DNA from: Mycolicibacterium gilvum
GTDB taxonomy: Bacteria > Actinomycetota > Actinomycetes > Mycobacteriales > Mycobacteriaceae
DNA: 64,000 bases
NCBI RefSeq assembly: GCF_900454025.1
Contig: NZ_UGQM01000001.1
Location: 2,852,001-2,916,000, forward strand
Reading direction: 5' to 3'
Positions 28,326 through 47,361 of the stretch are shown here, piece by piece (position 1 is the first letter of the stretch; each line of letters starts with the position of its first letter). The translations under genes and the position numbers were made by a program. The notes beneath the pieces are model-generated. The model did not search any database, was not told the DNA's origin, and saw nothing but the letters and a program-made list of their open reading frames with translations.

Positions 28326-29091
28326 GCATGCGCTCCGAGACCGCCAACAGCAGCTTGCGCGGCGCGATCCGGTAACCGGAGGCCAACAATGCGTTTCGCA
28401 ACCCGGAGACGACCGTCGGGTCGGACTTGTCGAGCGCGGCGAAAGCGGTGTCGACCACCTGCTCGGCGGTCTGCCTTCCGTCGGTGAGGAACTTCTCGCC
28501 GGTCCGGTCGAAGAACTCCGTCTCCGTCGCGCCGGGGCACAGCGCCAGAATCCTGACGCCGGTTCCGCGGCATTCCTGCCACAACGCCTCGGTGTAGGAC
28601 AGCACGAAGGCTTTGGTGGCGCCGTAGACAGCCATGCCGGGCGTCGGCTGGAACGCCGCCGTGGACGCCACGTTCAATACGACGCCGTGCCGCCGCTCGA
28701 CCATCCCGGGCAGGAAGCGCGCGGTCAGATCGACCAATGTGCCGCAGTTCAATTGGATCTGGGCGGTATTGGCTTCCGGCTCCTGGTCGACGAACTTCCC
28801 GTGCAGACCGATGCCGGCGTTGTTGATCAGGACGTCGACGCTCCGGCCGAGCTTGCGCACGCCGCCCTCGACCTCGGCGCCCGACCCGGCGCCCGAGAGA
28901 TCGGCGGTGAGGACGTCGACGACGATCCCGGGGTGCCGGGCGACGAGTGTCCGACGCAGCGCCTCCAGCCTCTCGGCGCGGCGGGCGACGAGGATCAGGT
29001 TGGCTCCTCGTCGGGCGAGCTGCACGGCGAATTCCTCGCCGATGCCGCCGCTCGCCCCGGTGACCAGTGCGGTGACGTTGCTGAACTCCAC
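28312..29091 (-). CDS. Short-chain dehydrogenase/reductase
   Basis: The product has 259 residues with a Rossmann fold. The cofactor motif is TGASGGIG, with Arg residues after strand 2 (VARRAERL) suggesting NADPH. NNAG and the catalytic Ser, Tyr and Lys (NVASTAAF ... VYGATKAF) are intact. Classical SDRs with ALCPGATETEFF reduce or oxidise lipophilic alcohols or carbonyls; the substrate is unknown. GTG 29091 was chosen because GAGGAG lies 5 bases upstream. It is convergent with tsnR. Confidence 0.9.
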   Translation of the reverse strand: MEFSNVTALVTGASGGIGEEFAVQLARRGANLILVARRAERLEALRRTLVARHPGIVVDVLTADLSGAGSGAEVEGGVRKLGRSVDVLINNAGIGLHGKFVDQEPEANTAQIQLNCGTLVDLTARFLPGMVERRHGVVLNVASTAAFQPTPGMAVYGATKAFVLSYTEALWQECRGTGVRILALCPGATETEFFDRTGEKFLTDGRQTAEQVVDTAFAALDKSDPTVVSGLRNALLASGYRIAPRKLLLAVSERMLRSS

Positions 29092-29173
29092 GGGCGCTCC
29101 TCGGTCGGACCTGACCAAGGCTAGCCCGTCGCCCCGCCGGCGGGCGCGATCTCGCGAAACGGCCCGGCGCCGG

Positions 29174-30415
29174 TCAGCTGCTCAGCAGCCCCCTGGCCAC
29201 GTGCGTGATCTGAACCTCGTTGCTGCCGGCGTAGATCATCAGCGACTTGGCGTCGCGGGCCAGCTGCTCGACGCGGTACTCCGTCATGTAGCCGTTGCCG
29301 CCGAAGAGCTGGATGGCGTCCATCGCGACATCGGTGGCGGCCTGCGAGCAGTACCACTTGATCGCCGACGCCTCCGCCAGCGAGATCGGCGCACCGCTCT
29401 GCGAGGACTCGATCACACGGAACAACATGTTGCGCACGTTCATCCGTGCCACTTCCATGGTGGCGAGTTTGAGCTGGATGAGCTGGAACTGGCCGATCTC
29501 CTGACCCCACAGCTTGCGGGTCTTGGCGTAGTCGACACTGAGTCGCAGGCACTCCTCGATCACGCCGAGGGCCATCGCGGCCACGCCGACGCGTTCGGCC
29601 GAGAAGCTCGACCGGGCGCTGTCCCGGCCGTCTCCCGCCTCATTGTTCTCGGTCTCGCCCAGCAGGCGGTCGCGGCCCAGTCGCACGTTGTTGAAGAACA
29701 GTTCACCGGTGCGCGACGAGTGAATGCCCATCTTGCGGAACGGCTTCGACTGCACGAAGCCTTCCATGCCCTTGTCGAGCACGAACGTCAGTACCTTGCG
29801 GTCACGCTTGTCCACACCTGGCTCGTCGAGCTTGGCGTACACCACGACCACGTCGGCATCCGGCCCGTTGGTGATGAACGTCTTCTGTCCGTTGAGGATG
29901 TAGTCGCCTGAACCATCCGCGGCACGGGCTACCCAGGACTTCATGCCGCCGAAAGCGTCGGAACCCGAGTCGGGTTCGGTGATCGCCCACGCGCCGATCT
30001 TCTCGTAGGTGACCAGTCCGGGCAGCCACCGCTCCTGCTGCGCCAGCGTGCCGCGGCCCTGGATGGTCGGGACCGTCAGGCCCAGGCTCACACCCATGCC
30101 GGTCACCAGACCCATCGACACCCGGCACAGCTCCGAGATCAGGACGAAACCCATCCCGGCGGAGCCGCCGCCGAACATGCCGCCGCCCCCGGACTTCGAC
30201 GGCTTCTCGCCACCCTCGCGCATCCGCGCCAGACGTTTGTCGAGGGCCTCCTTGGCCATCGCGTCAATGCCGAACGTCGCGAACAACTTTCGGACTATCG
30301 GATAGGGCTCCATGTCGCCGCTCTCGAGCTCGTCGAGGTGCGGGCGAATCTCCTTGTCGACGAACTCGCGAACGGCGTCGCGCACGGCAATGTCGACGTC
30401 TGACCAATCAAGCAT
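29174..30415 (-). CDS. Acyl-CoA dehydrogenase (FadE type)
   Basis: The product has 413 residues and is an FAD enzyme that oxidises acyl-CoA to enoyl-CoA. FAD and substrate signatures are AWAITEPDSGSDAFG, FITNGPDADVVVV and GGNGYMTEYRVEQLARDAK. At the position of the usual catalytic glutamate the sequence is YAGSNEVQ. A glutamate in SFSAERVGVAAMALG lies where long-chain and isovaleryl-CoA dehydrogenases carry their base, so it is probably of that type. A Gly-rich insertion (KSGGGGMFGGGSAG) lies near residue 75. It starts 4 bases after the MpaB-like gene and probably forms an operon with it. Confidence 0.9.
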   Translation of the reverse strand: MLDWSDVDIAVRDAVREFVDKEIRPHLDELESGDMEPYPIVRKLFATFGIDAMAKEALDKRLARMREGGEKPSKSGGGGMFGGGSAGMGFVLISELCRVSMGLVTGMGVSLGLTVPTIQGRGTLAQQERWLPGLVTYEKIGAWAITEPDSGSDAFGGMKSWVARAADGSGDYILNGQKTFITNGPDADVVVVYAKLDEPGVDKRDRKVLTFVLDKGMEGFVQSKPFRKMGIHSSRTGELFFNNVRLGRDRLLGETENNEAGDGRDSARSSFSAERVGVAAMALGVIEECLRLSVDYAKTRKLWGQEIGQFQLIQLKLATMEVARMNVRNMLFRVIESSQSGAPISLAEASAIKWYCSQAATDVAMDAIQLFGGNGYMTEYRVEQLARDAKSLMIYAGSNEVQITHVARGLLSS

Positions 30416-30419
30416 GTGC

Positions 30420-31487
30420 CTAGGCTGCCTTACCGGTTCCGCGCGCCGGACGCCGCCCCGCCAAAGAGAACGTCGAGTGCACCAACGACCCCACCCGATC
30501 GAGCAGGGTCTTGCGCGGCGGCAGGTAGTGCATCGGCATGCTGCGGCGCTCGCGCGGCGGCGCCATGAACGCAGGCGCCTCGACCAGCGGGGCGTCGGCG
30601 GGAACCTTGCCCTCGGCCCGGCGGTAGGCCGCGACCGCCCGCGGATGCAGCCGGATCTCGTCGGGCACCGCGACGAAGGCCAGCTCGACCATCTTGCCGA
30701 AGAGCCGCAACACGATCTCGTCGCCGGGAGTCCAACGCATTCCGGCGCGTTCGCGCACCACGGGATCGAACACCCCGGCGGCGATCCAGCGTTGCGCGCC
30801 GATCATCGGTTTGAACATCTGGTCCCACACCGGGGTCGGCATCAGCACGAACCACGGCTTGGGGATCCGCATCGACAGGATGTCGAGGGTGGCGCTGTTG
30901 ATCTCCAGCTCCTCACGGCACTTGCGGTCCCAGTACTCGCAGAACGCCTGCCACGACTCGGGCACCGGCGCCATGCTCATGCCGTACATCCGGTACCACT
31001 GCACGTGCTCGTCGAAAAGCTGCTCCTTCTCGGCCTCGGTCAGTCCGCCGCAGAAGTACTCGGCGGTCTTGATGATCAACATGAAGAACGTCGCGTGCGC
31101 CCAGTAGAACGTCTCGGGGTTCAGCGCGTGATAGCGCCTTCCGTCGGCGTCGACGCCCTTGATGGTCTTGTGGTAGCCACGGATCTGGGCACCGGTCTGT
31201 GCCGCGCGGTCCCCGTCGTAGACGACCCCCATGATCGGGTAGACCGAGCGTGCGACGCGCTGCAACGGTTCCCGCATCAGGATGGAATGGTCCTCCACGC
31301 CGGCGCCGAGCTGCGGGTACATGTTCTGGATCGCGCCGATCCACACCCCGAGGATGCCGGTGCGCACGTCCCCGAAGTACTTCCACGTGAGCGAGTCGGG
31401 TCCGAGCGGGAACGCTCCGGGAGCCTGCGGCTGCGCAGCACCCTCCGGGGTCTCCGACCCTTCCGGACTCAGAGAATCGTTTGCCAT
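30420..31487 (-). CDS. MpaB/DUF2236-family oxygenase-like protein
   Basis: The product has 355 residues. The DUF2236 pattern is visible: an RSVYPIMGVVYDGDRAAQTG segment, GYHKTIKGVDADGRRYHALNPETFYWAHATFF, later QWYRMYGMSM. Related proteins (MpaB, latex-clearing type) bind haem and oxidise lipids or sterol-like substrates. No signal peptide or clear membrane span is seen, and the C-terminus is basic. ATG 31487 was preferred over GTG 31502; AAAGG precedes it. Coupling to an acyl-CoA dehydrogenase suggests lipid or steroid catabolism, but the substrate is unknown. Confidence 0.85.
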   Translation of the reverse strand: MANDSLSPEGSETPEGAAQPQAPGAFPLGPDSLTWKYFGDVRTGILGVWIGAIQNMYPQLGAGVEDHSILMREPLQRVARSVYPIMGVVYDGDRAAQTGAQIRGYHKTIKGVDADGRRYHALNPETFYWAHATFFMLIIKTAEYFCGGLTEAEKEQLFDEHVQWYRMYGMSMAPVPESWQAFCEYWDRKCREELEINSATLDILSMRIPKPWFVLMPTPVWDQMFKPMIGAQRWIAAGVFDPVVRERAGMRWTPGDEIVLRLFGKMVELAFVAVPDEIRLHPRAVAAYRRAEGKVPADAPLVEAPAFMAPPRERRSMPMHYLPPRKTLLDRVGSLVHSTFSLAGRRPARGTGKAA

Positions 31488-31632
31488 CGCCTTTGATCGC
31501 ACCCTCCCAAGATAGGCGTTGACAACGCCCGTTGTCCACGGATCCGCGGTCCGTCCGGCGGGTGTTACGCAGACTCCACCACGGTGCCATCCCGCCGTGA
31601 CCTGCCGGTTTATTGCCGCGAAGTCCCTCGTT

Positions 31633-31645
31633 TAGGCTTGTCGGC
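31633..31645 (+). promoter_or_regulatory. Leaderless-type promoter of the adenylate cyclase gene
   Basis: TAGGCT at 31633-31638, then 7 bases, then GTG 31646. This is the same -10 and the same spacing as at the element integrase gene. Confidence 0.5.
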
Positions 31646-32518
31646 GTGGACGAGGACCCGCCGGGTGATCCAGGAGGCGGCCAGTTTGCAGGGCCGAGGG
31701 GTTGGTTCAGAGACATCAACCACCACGACGGTGTCATCGCCTTCCTCCGTCGCACCCGACGCGCGCTGCCCGGGGACCCCGATTTCGGGGATCCGCTGTC
31801 GGTCAGCGGCGTCGGAGGTCCGCGCGCCGCCGCCCGTGCGGCCGACCGCTTGCTGGAGCGGGACGCCGCGACGCGCGAGGTCAGTCTCGGAGCGCTGCAG
31901 GTGTGGCAGGCGCTGACCGAGCGGGTCTCCGGCCGTCCGGCCAATCCCGAAGTCACGCTGGTGTTCACCGATCTCGTCGGGTTCTCGGCGTGGTCTCTGC
32001 GGTCCGGTGACGACGCGACACTGCGACTGCTGCGCCGCGTCGCGCAGGTCGTCGAGCCGCCGCTGCTGCAATCGGGCGGGCACATCGTCAAGCGGATGGG
32101 TGACGGGCTGATGGCGGTGTTCGCGGACCCGACCACCGCGGTGCGCTCTGCCATCGCCGCGCGCGAGGCCGTGAAAACCGTTGACGTCGACGGCTACACG
32201 CCGCGGATGCGGGTCGGCATCCACACCGGGCGGCCACAGCGCATCGGTTCGGACTGGCTCGGCATCGACGTCAACCTCGCCGCGAGAGTGATGGAGCGTG
32301 CCACCCGCGGTGAGCTCGTGATCTCCGAGGCGACGCTGCAACGCATCCCGGACGAGGACTTCGACGTGCTACCGGTGACGGCGAAGAAACTCCGCCGGCA
32401 GGTGTTCGCCGCCAGGGCCGACGGCGTGCCCGACGACTTCACCATGTACCGGCTGCGCACCCGCCGGCCCGTTCGGGGACACGAGGACGACCACGACGAG
32501 GTACCGGGCGAGGAATAG
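31646..32518 (+). CDS. Class III adenylate cyclase (Rv1647-like)
   Basis: The product has 290 residues, and its C-terminal catalytic domain converts ATP to cAMP. The metal-binding aspartates are Asp109 (FTDLVGFS) and Asp153 (RMGDGLMAVF). The transition-state Asn and Arg lie in LGIDVNLAARVMERA. No transmembrane segment is present. The N-terminal 100 residues may be regulatory, as in Rv1647, which was described as a pH-sensitive cyclase. GTG 31646 was chosen because of the leaderless -10. It is divergent from the MpaB-like gene and convergent with the bestrophin gene, with 6 bases between their ends. Confidence 0.92.
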   Translation: MDEDPPGDPGGGQFAGPRGWFRDINHHDGVIAFLRRTRRALPGDPDFGDPLSVSGVGGPRAAARAADRLLERDAATREVSLGALQVWQALTERVSGRPANPEVTLVFTDLVGFSAWSLRSGDDATLRLLRRVAQVVEPPLLQSGGHIVKRMGDGLMAVFADPTTAVRSAIAAREAVKTVDVDGYTPRMRVGIHTGRPQRIGSDWLGIDVNLAARVMERATRGELVISEATLQRIPDEDFDVLPVTAKKLRRQVFAARADGVPDDFTMYRLRTRRPVRGHEDDHDEVPGEE

Positions 32519-32524
32519 GGCGGC

Positions 32525-33412
32525 CTACATCCAGACGGTCGCCGTCGCGGGTTCCCTCGGTCGGGCCAGCGGGTGGCCGCCGCCGAGCAGGTTGCCGGTG
32601 ACCGTGCTGCAGAAGCGGAACATCGGCAGGTCGAACACGGTGTTTCCCATCGGGACCTCGATGAAATGCCCGAGCCGCTCGGCGATGACGAACACGCTCA
32701 TCACCGCCAGGCCCAACACGATGCTGGCGATGCTGTCGCTGCTGCCGTCGATCCGGTTGAAGACCATGAGTCCGAAGAACCAGGCGAGCACCCGGATGAA
32801 CAGGTCGTAGTGGATCGGGATGGGCTGGTTGCGAATTCGTTCCAGTCCGCTCTGGGCGCCGACCAGCGCCGTGTTGAGCGCCATCAACATCGAACGTCCC
32901 TGGTTGTCGAGCTCGTGATGTCGCGACAGGGTCTGGATGTCTCGTGGCTGACGGTTCAACAGCGACGTCGCACCGTCCTGGCGAGGATCTTCCGGTGTCA
33001 GTTCGGCGACGGCGGCCGGCGGATCGACACCACGGAGTTCGCAGGCCAGTTGCCACGCGTGCCGAACCTGACGCCGACGCATCCGGTCGTGCACCGCGGC
33101 GAGCGATTCGGCGCCGGTGTCGACGCTGCTGAGGGCGTTGTCCAACGCCCGGCAGTTGATCACGATGCTGCCCCACAGCGTCCGGGCTTCCCACCAGCGG
33201 TTGTATGCGGTGGTGTTGCGGAAGCCGATGAAGATCGTCGCGCTGATTCCCAGGACGGACAGCACGGCGACGGCGTTCTCCTCCTGGATTGCGTCCGGAA
33301 TCGGCACCAGTACCGCCGCCGCCACCACCAGGGCGGCCACGTCGAAGCGCAGCGCCCAGCACACCCGGCCCGCAACCTTCAACGGCCCGGTGCGGCCGAC
33401 CGATCGGATCAT
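32525..33412 (-). CDS. Bestrophin-family channel protein
   Basis: The product has 295 residues. The bacterial bestrophin signature GFRNTTAYNRWWEARTLWG is present near residue 64, after two hydrophobic segments. Further hydrophobic segments around residues 215-250 (LAWFFGLMVFNRID and SIVLGLAVMSVFVIAERLG) complete the fold, followed by IEVPMGNTVFDLPM. Bestrophins form pentameric ion channels at the membrane. It is divergent from pheS with about 135 bases between starts. Confidence 0.9.
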   Translation of the reverse strand: MIRSVGRTGPLKVAGRVCWALRFDVAALVVAAAVLVPIPDAIQEENAVAVLSVLGISATIFIGFRNTTAYNRWWEARTLWGSIVINCRALDNALSSVDTGAESLAAVHDRMRRRQVRHAWQLACELRGVDPPAAVAELTPEDPRQDGATSLLNRQPRDIQTLSRHHELDNQGRSMLMALNTALVGAQSGLERIRNQPIPIHYDLFIRVLAWFFGLMVFNRIDGSSDSIASIVLGLAVMSVFVIAERLGHFIEVPMGNTVFDLPMFRFCSTVTGNLLGGGHPLARPREPATATVWM

Positions 33413-33535
33413 GGTCTCTTCCGTTGCGTCGACGGGTGGCGTCCGCTACCGGCAGCGGGACGCCCGGATCGGTACCGCGCGAGGGTATCTCCGCCGTGCG
33501 GCAAATGCAGGCGAAGTGGGCGCGAACGCATCCCC

Positions 33536-34590
<1,055 letters not shown>

Positions 34591-34591
<1 letters not shown>

Positions 34592-37076
34592 TGCGCATTC
34601 CGTACAGCTGGCTCCGCGACACCGTGCAGGCCGGCGCACCGGGCTGGGACGTGTCTCCCGAAGAGCTCGAGCAGGCGTTCATCCGCATCGGTCACGAGGT
34701 CGAGGAGATCATCCCGGCCGGTCCCGTCACGGGTCCCCTGACCGTCGGTCGCGTCGTCGAGATCGAGGAGCTGACCGAGTTCAAGAAGCCCATCAGGGCG
34801 GTCAAGGTCGACGTCGGCTCCGAGAACGTGGCCGGCGCACCTCGCGACATCGTCTGTGGGGCAACGAACTTCGCTGTCGGCGACCTGGTCGTCGTGGCGC
34901 TGCCTGGCGCGGTGCTGCCCGGAGACTTCGCGATCGCCACCCGCAAGACCTACGGCCGCACCTCCGACGGCATGATCTGCTCGGTCTCCGAACTCAACCT
35001 CGGGTCCGACCATTCCGGCATCCTCGTCCTGCCGCCCGGGACCGCGGAACCGGGTACCCCGGCCGCCGGCGTGCTCGGCCTCGACGATGTGGTGTTCCAC
35101 CTCGCCATCACCCCGGACCGCGGCTACTGCCTGTCGGTGCGCGGACTCGCCCGCGAGATCGCCAACGCCTTCGATCTGGACTACACAGACCCCGCTGACG
35201 TCGCGCCCCTGCCCGCCGAGGGGGAGGCGCTGCCGGTGACGATCGACCCGGGCACCGGTGTCCAGCGTTTCGGGCTGCGCCCGGTGACCGGGATCGACCC
35301 GAAAGCCGTGTCGCCGTGGTGGCTTCAGCGCCGACTTCTGCTCAGCGGCATCCGGGCGATCTCGCCGGCGGTCGATGTGACCAACTACGTCATGCTGGAG
35401 CTCGGCCATCCGATGCACGCCCATGACCGCAGCCTCATCACCGGCGGTTTCCGCGTCCGATTCGCCGAGCCGGCCGAGACCGTGGTGACGCTCGACGATG
35501 TCGAGCGCACACTCGACACCGTCGACGTGCTGATCGTCGACGACGCCGCCACCGCCGCGATCGGCGGCGTGATGGGTGCGGGGACCACCGAGGTCCGCGA
35601 CAGCACCACCGACGTGCTGCTCGAAGCCGCGGTGTGGGATCCGGCCGCGGTGTCGCGCACGCAGCGGCGCCTCCGACTGCACAGCGAGGCGGGACGGCGT
35701 TACGAGCGCACGGTGGATCCGGCGATCTCGGTGGCCGCCCTGGACCGCTGCGCGACGCTGCTCGCCGATATCGCCGGTGGCACAGTCCAACCCACGCTGA
35801 CCGACTGGCGGGGCGACCCGCCTCGAGACGACTGGTCTCCCGCGCCGGTGTCGATGCCCGTGGATCTGCCCGACCGCACGGCGGGCGTCGAATATCCGCA
35901 GGGCGCGGCGCAGAAGCGGCTGACGCAGATCGGCGCGGACGTCGTCGTCCAGGGGGAGCTCCTCACCGCGACGCCGCCGAGCTGGCGGCCCGACATCCGC
36001 CAGCCCGCGGATCTCGTCGAAGAGGTGATGCGCCTCGAGGGTCTCGACGTCATCCCGTCGGTGCTGCCGACAGCGCCTGCCGGTCGCGGCCTGACCGCGA
36101 CACAGAAGCGCCGCCGTGCGATCGGGAAGTCGTTGGCGCTCAGCGGCTTCGTCGAGATCCTGCCAACCCCGTTCCTGCCTGCCGGAATCTTCGATCAGTG
36201 GGGTCTGGACGCCGACGACCGGCGACGCGACACCACCACGGTGCTCAATCCGCTCGAAGCGGACCGCCCGAGCCTGGCGACGACGTTGCTCCCAGGGCTG
36301 CTGGAGGCGTTGGCCCGCAACGTGTCCCGCGGTGCCGTCGACGTCGCGCTGTTCGCGATCCAGCAGGTGGTGGAGCCGACGTCGGAAACCCGTGCCGTGG
36401 AGCGCATCCCGAACGACCGTCGGCCGACCGACGACGAGATCGCGGTGCTCGACGCGTCTCTGCCGCATCAGCCTCAGCACGTCGCAGCCGTGTTGACCGG
36501 CCTCCGGGAGCCTGCGGGTCCCTGGGGGGCGGGACGCCGGGTCGAGGCGGCCGACGCATTCGAGGCCGTGCGGGTGATCGGCCGTGCGGTCGGGGTGGAC
36601 TTCACCCTGCGTGCCGACCAGACGCTGCCCTGGCACCCGGGACGTTGTGCGGCGGTGCTCATCGGCGACGTGGTGGTCGGCCATGCCGGCCAGCTGCATC
36701 CCGCCGTCGTCGAACGTTCGGGTCTGCCGAAGGGGACCTGCGCGGTCGAGATCGATCTCGACGCGGTGCCGCTCACCGAAACCCTTCCCGCCCCGCGGGT
36801 TTCGCCGTTCCCAGCGGTTTTCCAGGACGTCGCGCTGATCGTCGGGGATGACGTGTCGGCCCAGAGCGTCGTCGACGCCGTGCGTGCCGGCGCCGGTGAA
36901 CTCCTGGAGGACGTCCGGATCTTCGACGTCTACACCGGACCACAGATCGGGGACGGCCGGCGCTCGCTGGCGCTGGCGCTGCGCTTCCGCGCGTCCGACC
37001 GAACCCTGACCGAGGAAGAGGCCAGCGCCGCACGCGACGCCGCGGTGGCGTTGGCCGAGGAACGCGTCGGCGCGGT

Positions 37077-37089
<13 letters not shown>
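34591..37089 (+). CDS. pheT: Phenylalanyl-tRNA synthetase beta subunit
   Basis: The product has 832 residues. The N-terminal [12 protein letters not shown], the OB-type tRNA-binding domain ([24 protein letters not shown]), the B3/B4 editing module, the B5 domain ([14 protein letters not shown]), the pseudo-catalytic core and the C-terminal ferredoxin-like anticodon-binding domain ([21 protein letters not shown]) are all present, which is the full family length. The ATG at 34591 is fixed by the TGATG overlap. The end overlaps lhgO by 13 bases on the opposite strand. Confidence 0.97.
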
Positions 37090-40581
<3,492 letters not shown>

Positions 40582-40585
<4 letters not shown>

Positions 40586-41450
40586 GCCTGACGACACCCG
40601 ACAAGGCACAGGTGCTCGCCGACGCGTTGCCGTGGCTCACGGCGCTGAACGGCAAGATCGTCGTGGTCAAGTACGGCGGGAACGCGATGACCGACGACCG
40701 GCTCAAGGCCGCGTTCGCTGCCGACATGGTGTTCCTGCGCAACTGCGGGATCCATCCGGTCGTCGTGCACGGCGGCGGGCCCCAGATCTCGGCGATGCTC
40801 AAGAAGCTCGGCATCGCAGGCGATTTCAAGGGCGGATTCCGCGTGACCACCCCCGAGGTCCTCGAGGTCGCACGGATGGTGTTGTTCGGGCAGGTCGGCC
40901 GTGAGCTGGTCAACCTCATCAACGCCTACGGTCCTTACGCCGTCGGAATCACCGGCGAGGACGCCCATCTGTTCACCGCGGTGCGCCGCACCGTGATGGT
41001 CGACGGTGTCGCCACCGACATCGGCCTGGTCGGCGACGTGGAGCGGGTCAACACCGATGCCGTGCTCGACCTGATCGACGCCGGGCGGATTCCCGTCGTG
41101 TCGACCATCGCCCCCGACACCGCGGGTCTGGTCTACAACATCAACGCCGACACCGCGGCTGCGGCGCTGGCCGAGGCGCTGGGGGCCGAGAAGCTGCTGA
41201 TGCTCACCGACGTCGAAGGCCTCTACACCGACTGGCCTGATCGCGGATCGCTGGTCAACCAGATCAATTCCGACGCGCTCGCCGAACTGCTCCCCACCCT
41301 GGAGGAGGGCATGGTGCCCAAGATCGAGGCGTGCCTGCGCGCCATCGACGGCGGGGTGCCCAGCGCCCACGTCATCGACGGCCGCGTGGAGCACTGCGTG
41401 CTCGTCGAACTGTTCACCAACGAGGGCGCAGGGACGAAGGTGGTCAGGTC

Positions 41451-41454
<4 letters not shown>
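40582..41454 (+). CDS. argB: Acetylglutamate kinase
   Basis: The product has 290 residues and is an amino-acid kinase that phosphorylates N-acetylglutamate, the usual feedback point for arginine. VVKYGGNAM near the N-terminus and [14 protein letters not shown] are the phosphate-binding loops; [32 protein letters not shown] is the nucleotide site. It is coupled by ATGA overlaps to argJ and argD. Confidence 0.97.
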
Positions 41455-43558
<2,104 letters not shown>

Positions 43559-43586
43559 CCGCCCGCATGAACACCCGAGTCCTGCC

Positions 43587-44072
43587 GTGACAGCGGCGAC
43601 CACCCGCGCCGGCCGCCAGGCGAGGATCGTCTCGCTGCTGTCGGCCCAGTCGGTGCACAGCCAGACCGAACTCGCGGCGCTGCTCGCCGACGAGGGGATC
43701 GACGTCACGCAGGCGACGTTGTCGCGCGATCTGGAAGAACTCGGCGCGGTGAAGCTGCGCGGCGCCGACGGCGGTGTGGGCGTGTACGTCGTGCCGGAGG
43801 ACGGCAGTCCGGTGCGCGGGGTGGCGGGCGGTACCGAACGGGTGACGCGGCTTCTCGGGGACCTGCTGGTGTCCACCGACGCCAGCGGTAATCTCGCCGT
43901 GCTGCGCACCCCGCCGGGCGCCGCGCACTACCTCGCGAGTGCCATGGATCGGGCCGCGCTGCCGTATGTGGTCGGCACGGTGGCCGGAGACGACACGATC
44001 CTGGTGATCGCGCGCGAGCCGATGACCGGCGCCGAACTGGCCGTCACCATCGAGAATCTCGCCAAGACCTAA
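43587..44072 (+). CDS. argR: Arginine repressor
   Basis: The product has 161 residues. The N-terminal winged helix-turn-helix ([50 protein letters not shown] region, residues 8-60) binds ARG boxes. The C-terminal domain has the [22 protein letters not shown] arginine-binding and hexamerisation motif. It is a GTG start. Being the sixth gene of the cluster that it controls gives negative feedback. Confidence 0.95.
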   Translation: MTAATTRAGRQARIVSLLSAQSVHSQTELAALLADEGIDVTQATLSRDLEELGAVKLRGADGGVGVYVVPEDGSPVRGVAGGTERVTRLLGDLLVSTDASGNLAVLRTPPGAAHYLASAMDRAALPYVVGTVAGDDTILVIAREPMTGAELAVTIENLAKT

Positions 44073-44098
44073 TAGCAGTGACAAGAAGGAGTTTCGTT

Positions 44099-46718
<2,620 letters not shown>

Positions 46719-46726
46719 CGGGTCGT

Positions 46727-46740
46727 TAGGATCCTCCGGT
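46727..46740 (+). promoter_or_regulatory. Leaderless-type promoter of the membrane-anchored trio
   Basis: TAGGAT at 46727-46732 lies 8 bases before ATG 46741, and no purine-rich ribosome site is obvious. Transcription would start within a base or two of the ATG, making the trio separate from the arginine operon. Confidence 0.4.
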
Positions 46741-47361
46741 ATGGGGGTCCCCTCCGCAGACCAGGCCACCGCCGGCGGTGTAGGCAGCCGCGTGCGGCGC
46801 TGGGTGTCGGAACGCGGTCTGCGGCAGTGGTGGAAGGTGGGCGTCGCGGCGATCCTGGCTGTCGCCGCGTTGTTCGGCGGCCTCGACACCGTCGACACCG
46901 ACCGGACCTCCTTCGCCCCGGGCGAGGAGTTCGACGACGGCCAGTTCACGCTGACCGCCGACCGGGCCACCGTCGTCCCCGAATTACGTGCAGGCCCAGT
47001 CGTTCTCGGGAAGACACAACCCGGGCGCAGATATCTCGGGCTGGTTTCGACGATGCGCAACGACGGCACGGTTCCCGGCCGGCTCGCCGACGAGTTCGAC
47101 CTGCGCGACCAGCCCGACGCGACGTTCGTCGGGGTGAGGCGGGTGGCCGACGGTTCCCCGATCATCTGGCTCGGTCCGGGGCTGCAGGAGAAGCTGGCCT
47201 TCGTCTGGGAACTACCCGACAATGCGCTGGCAACAGGTGATGTCGTCACGTTGCGGGTGTCGCGCAAGCAGTTCCAGGAAGGCTTCGTCACCTACGGTGA
47301 GCGCTGGGTCTCCGTCGATGGTTACGGCGAGGTGGCCCTGCCGGTGAAGGTCGCGACGTGA
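46741..47361 (+). CDS. Membrane-anchored extracytoplasmic protein, first of three
   Basis: The product has 206 residues. A short basic N-terminus is followed by one transmembrane helix (VGVAAILAVAALFGGL, near residues 33-48) and a beta-rich extracytoplasmic domain (FTLTADRATVVPELRAG, YLGLVSTMRNDGTVPGRL, VVTLRVSRKQFQEG). The fold impression is of a small immunoglobulin-like DUF4352 type domain; that is inference. It is coupled to the next gene by an ATGA-type overlap. Confidence 0.75.
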   Translation: MGVPSADQATAGGVGSRVRRWVSERGLRQWWKVGVAAILAVAALFGGLDTVDTDRTSFAPGEEFDDGQFTLTADRATVVPELRAGPVVLGKTQPGRRYLGLVSTMRNDGTVPGRLADEFDLRDQPDATFVGVRRVADGSPIIWLGPGLQEKLAFVWELPDNALATGDVVTLRVSRKQFQEGFVTYGERWVSVDGYGEVALPVKVAT

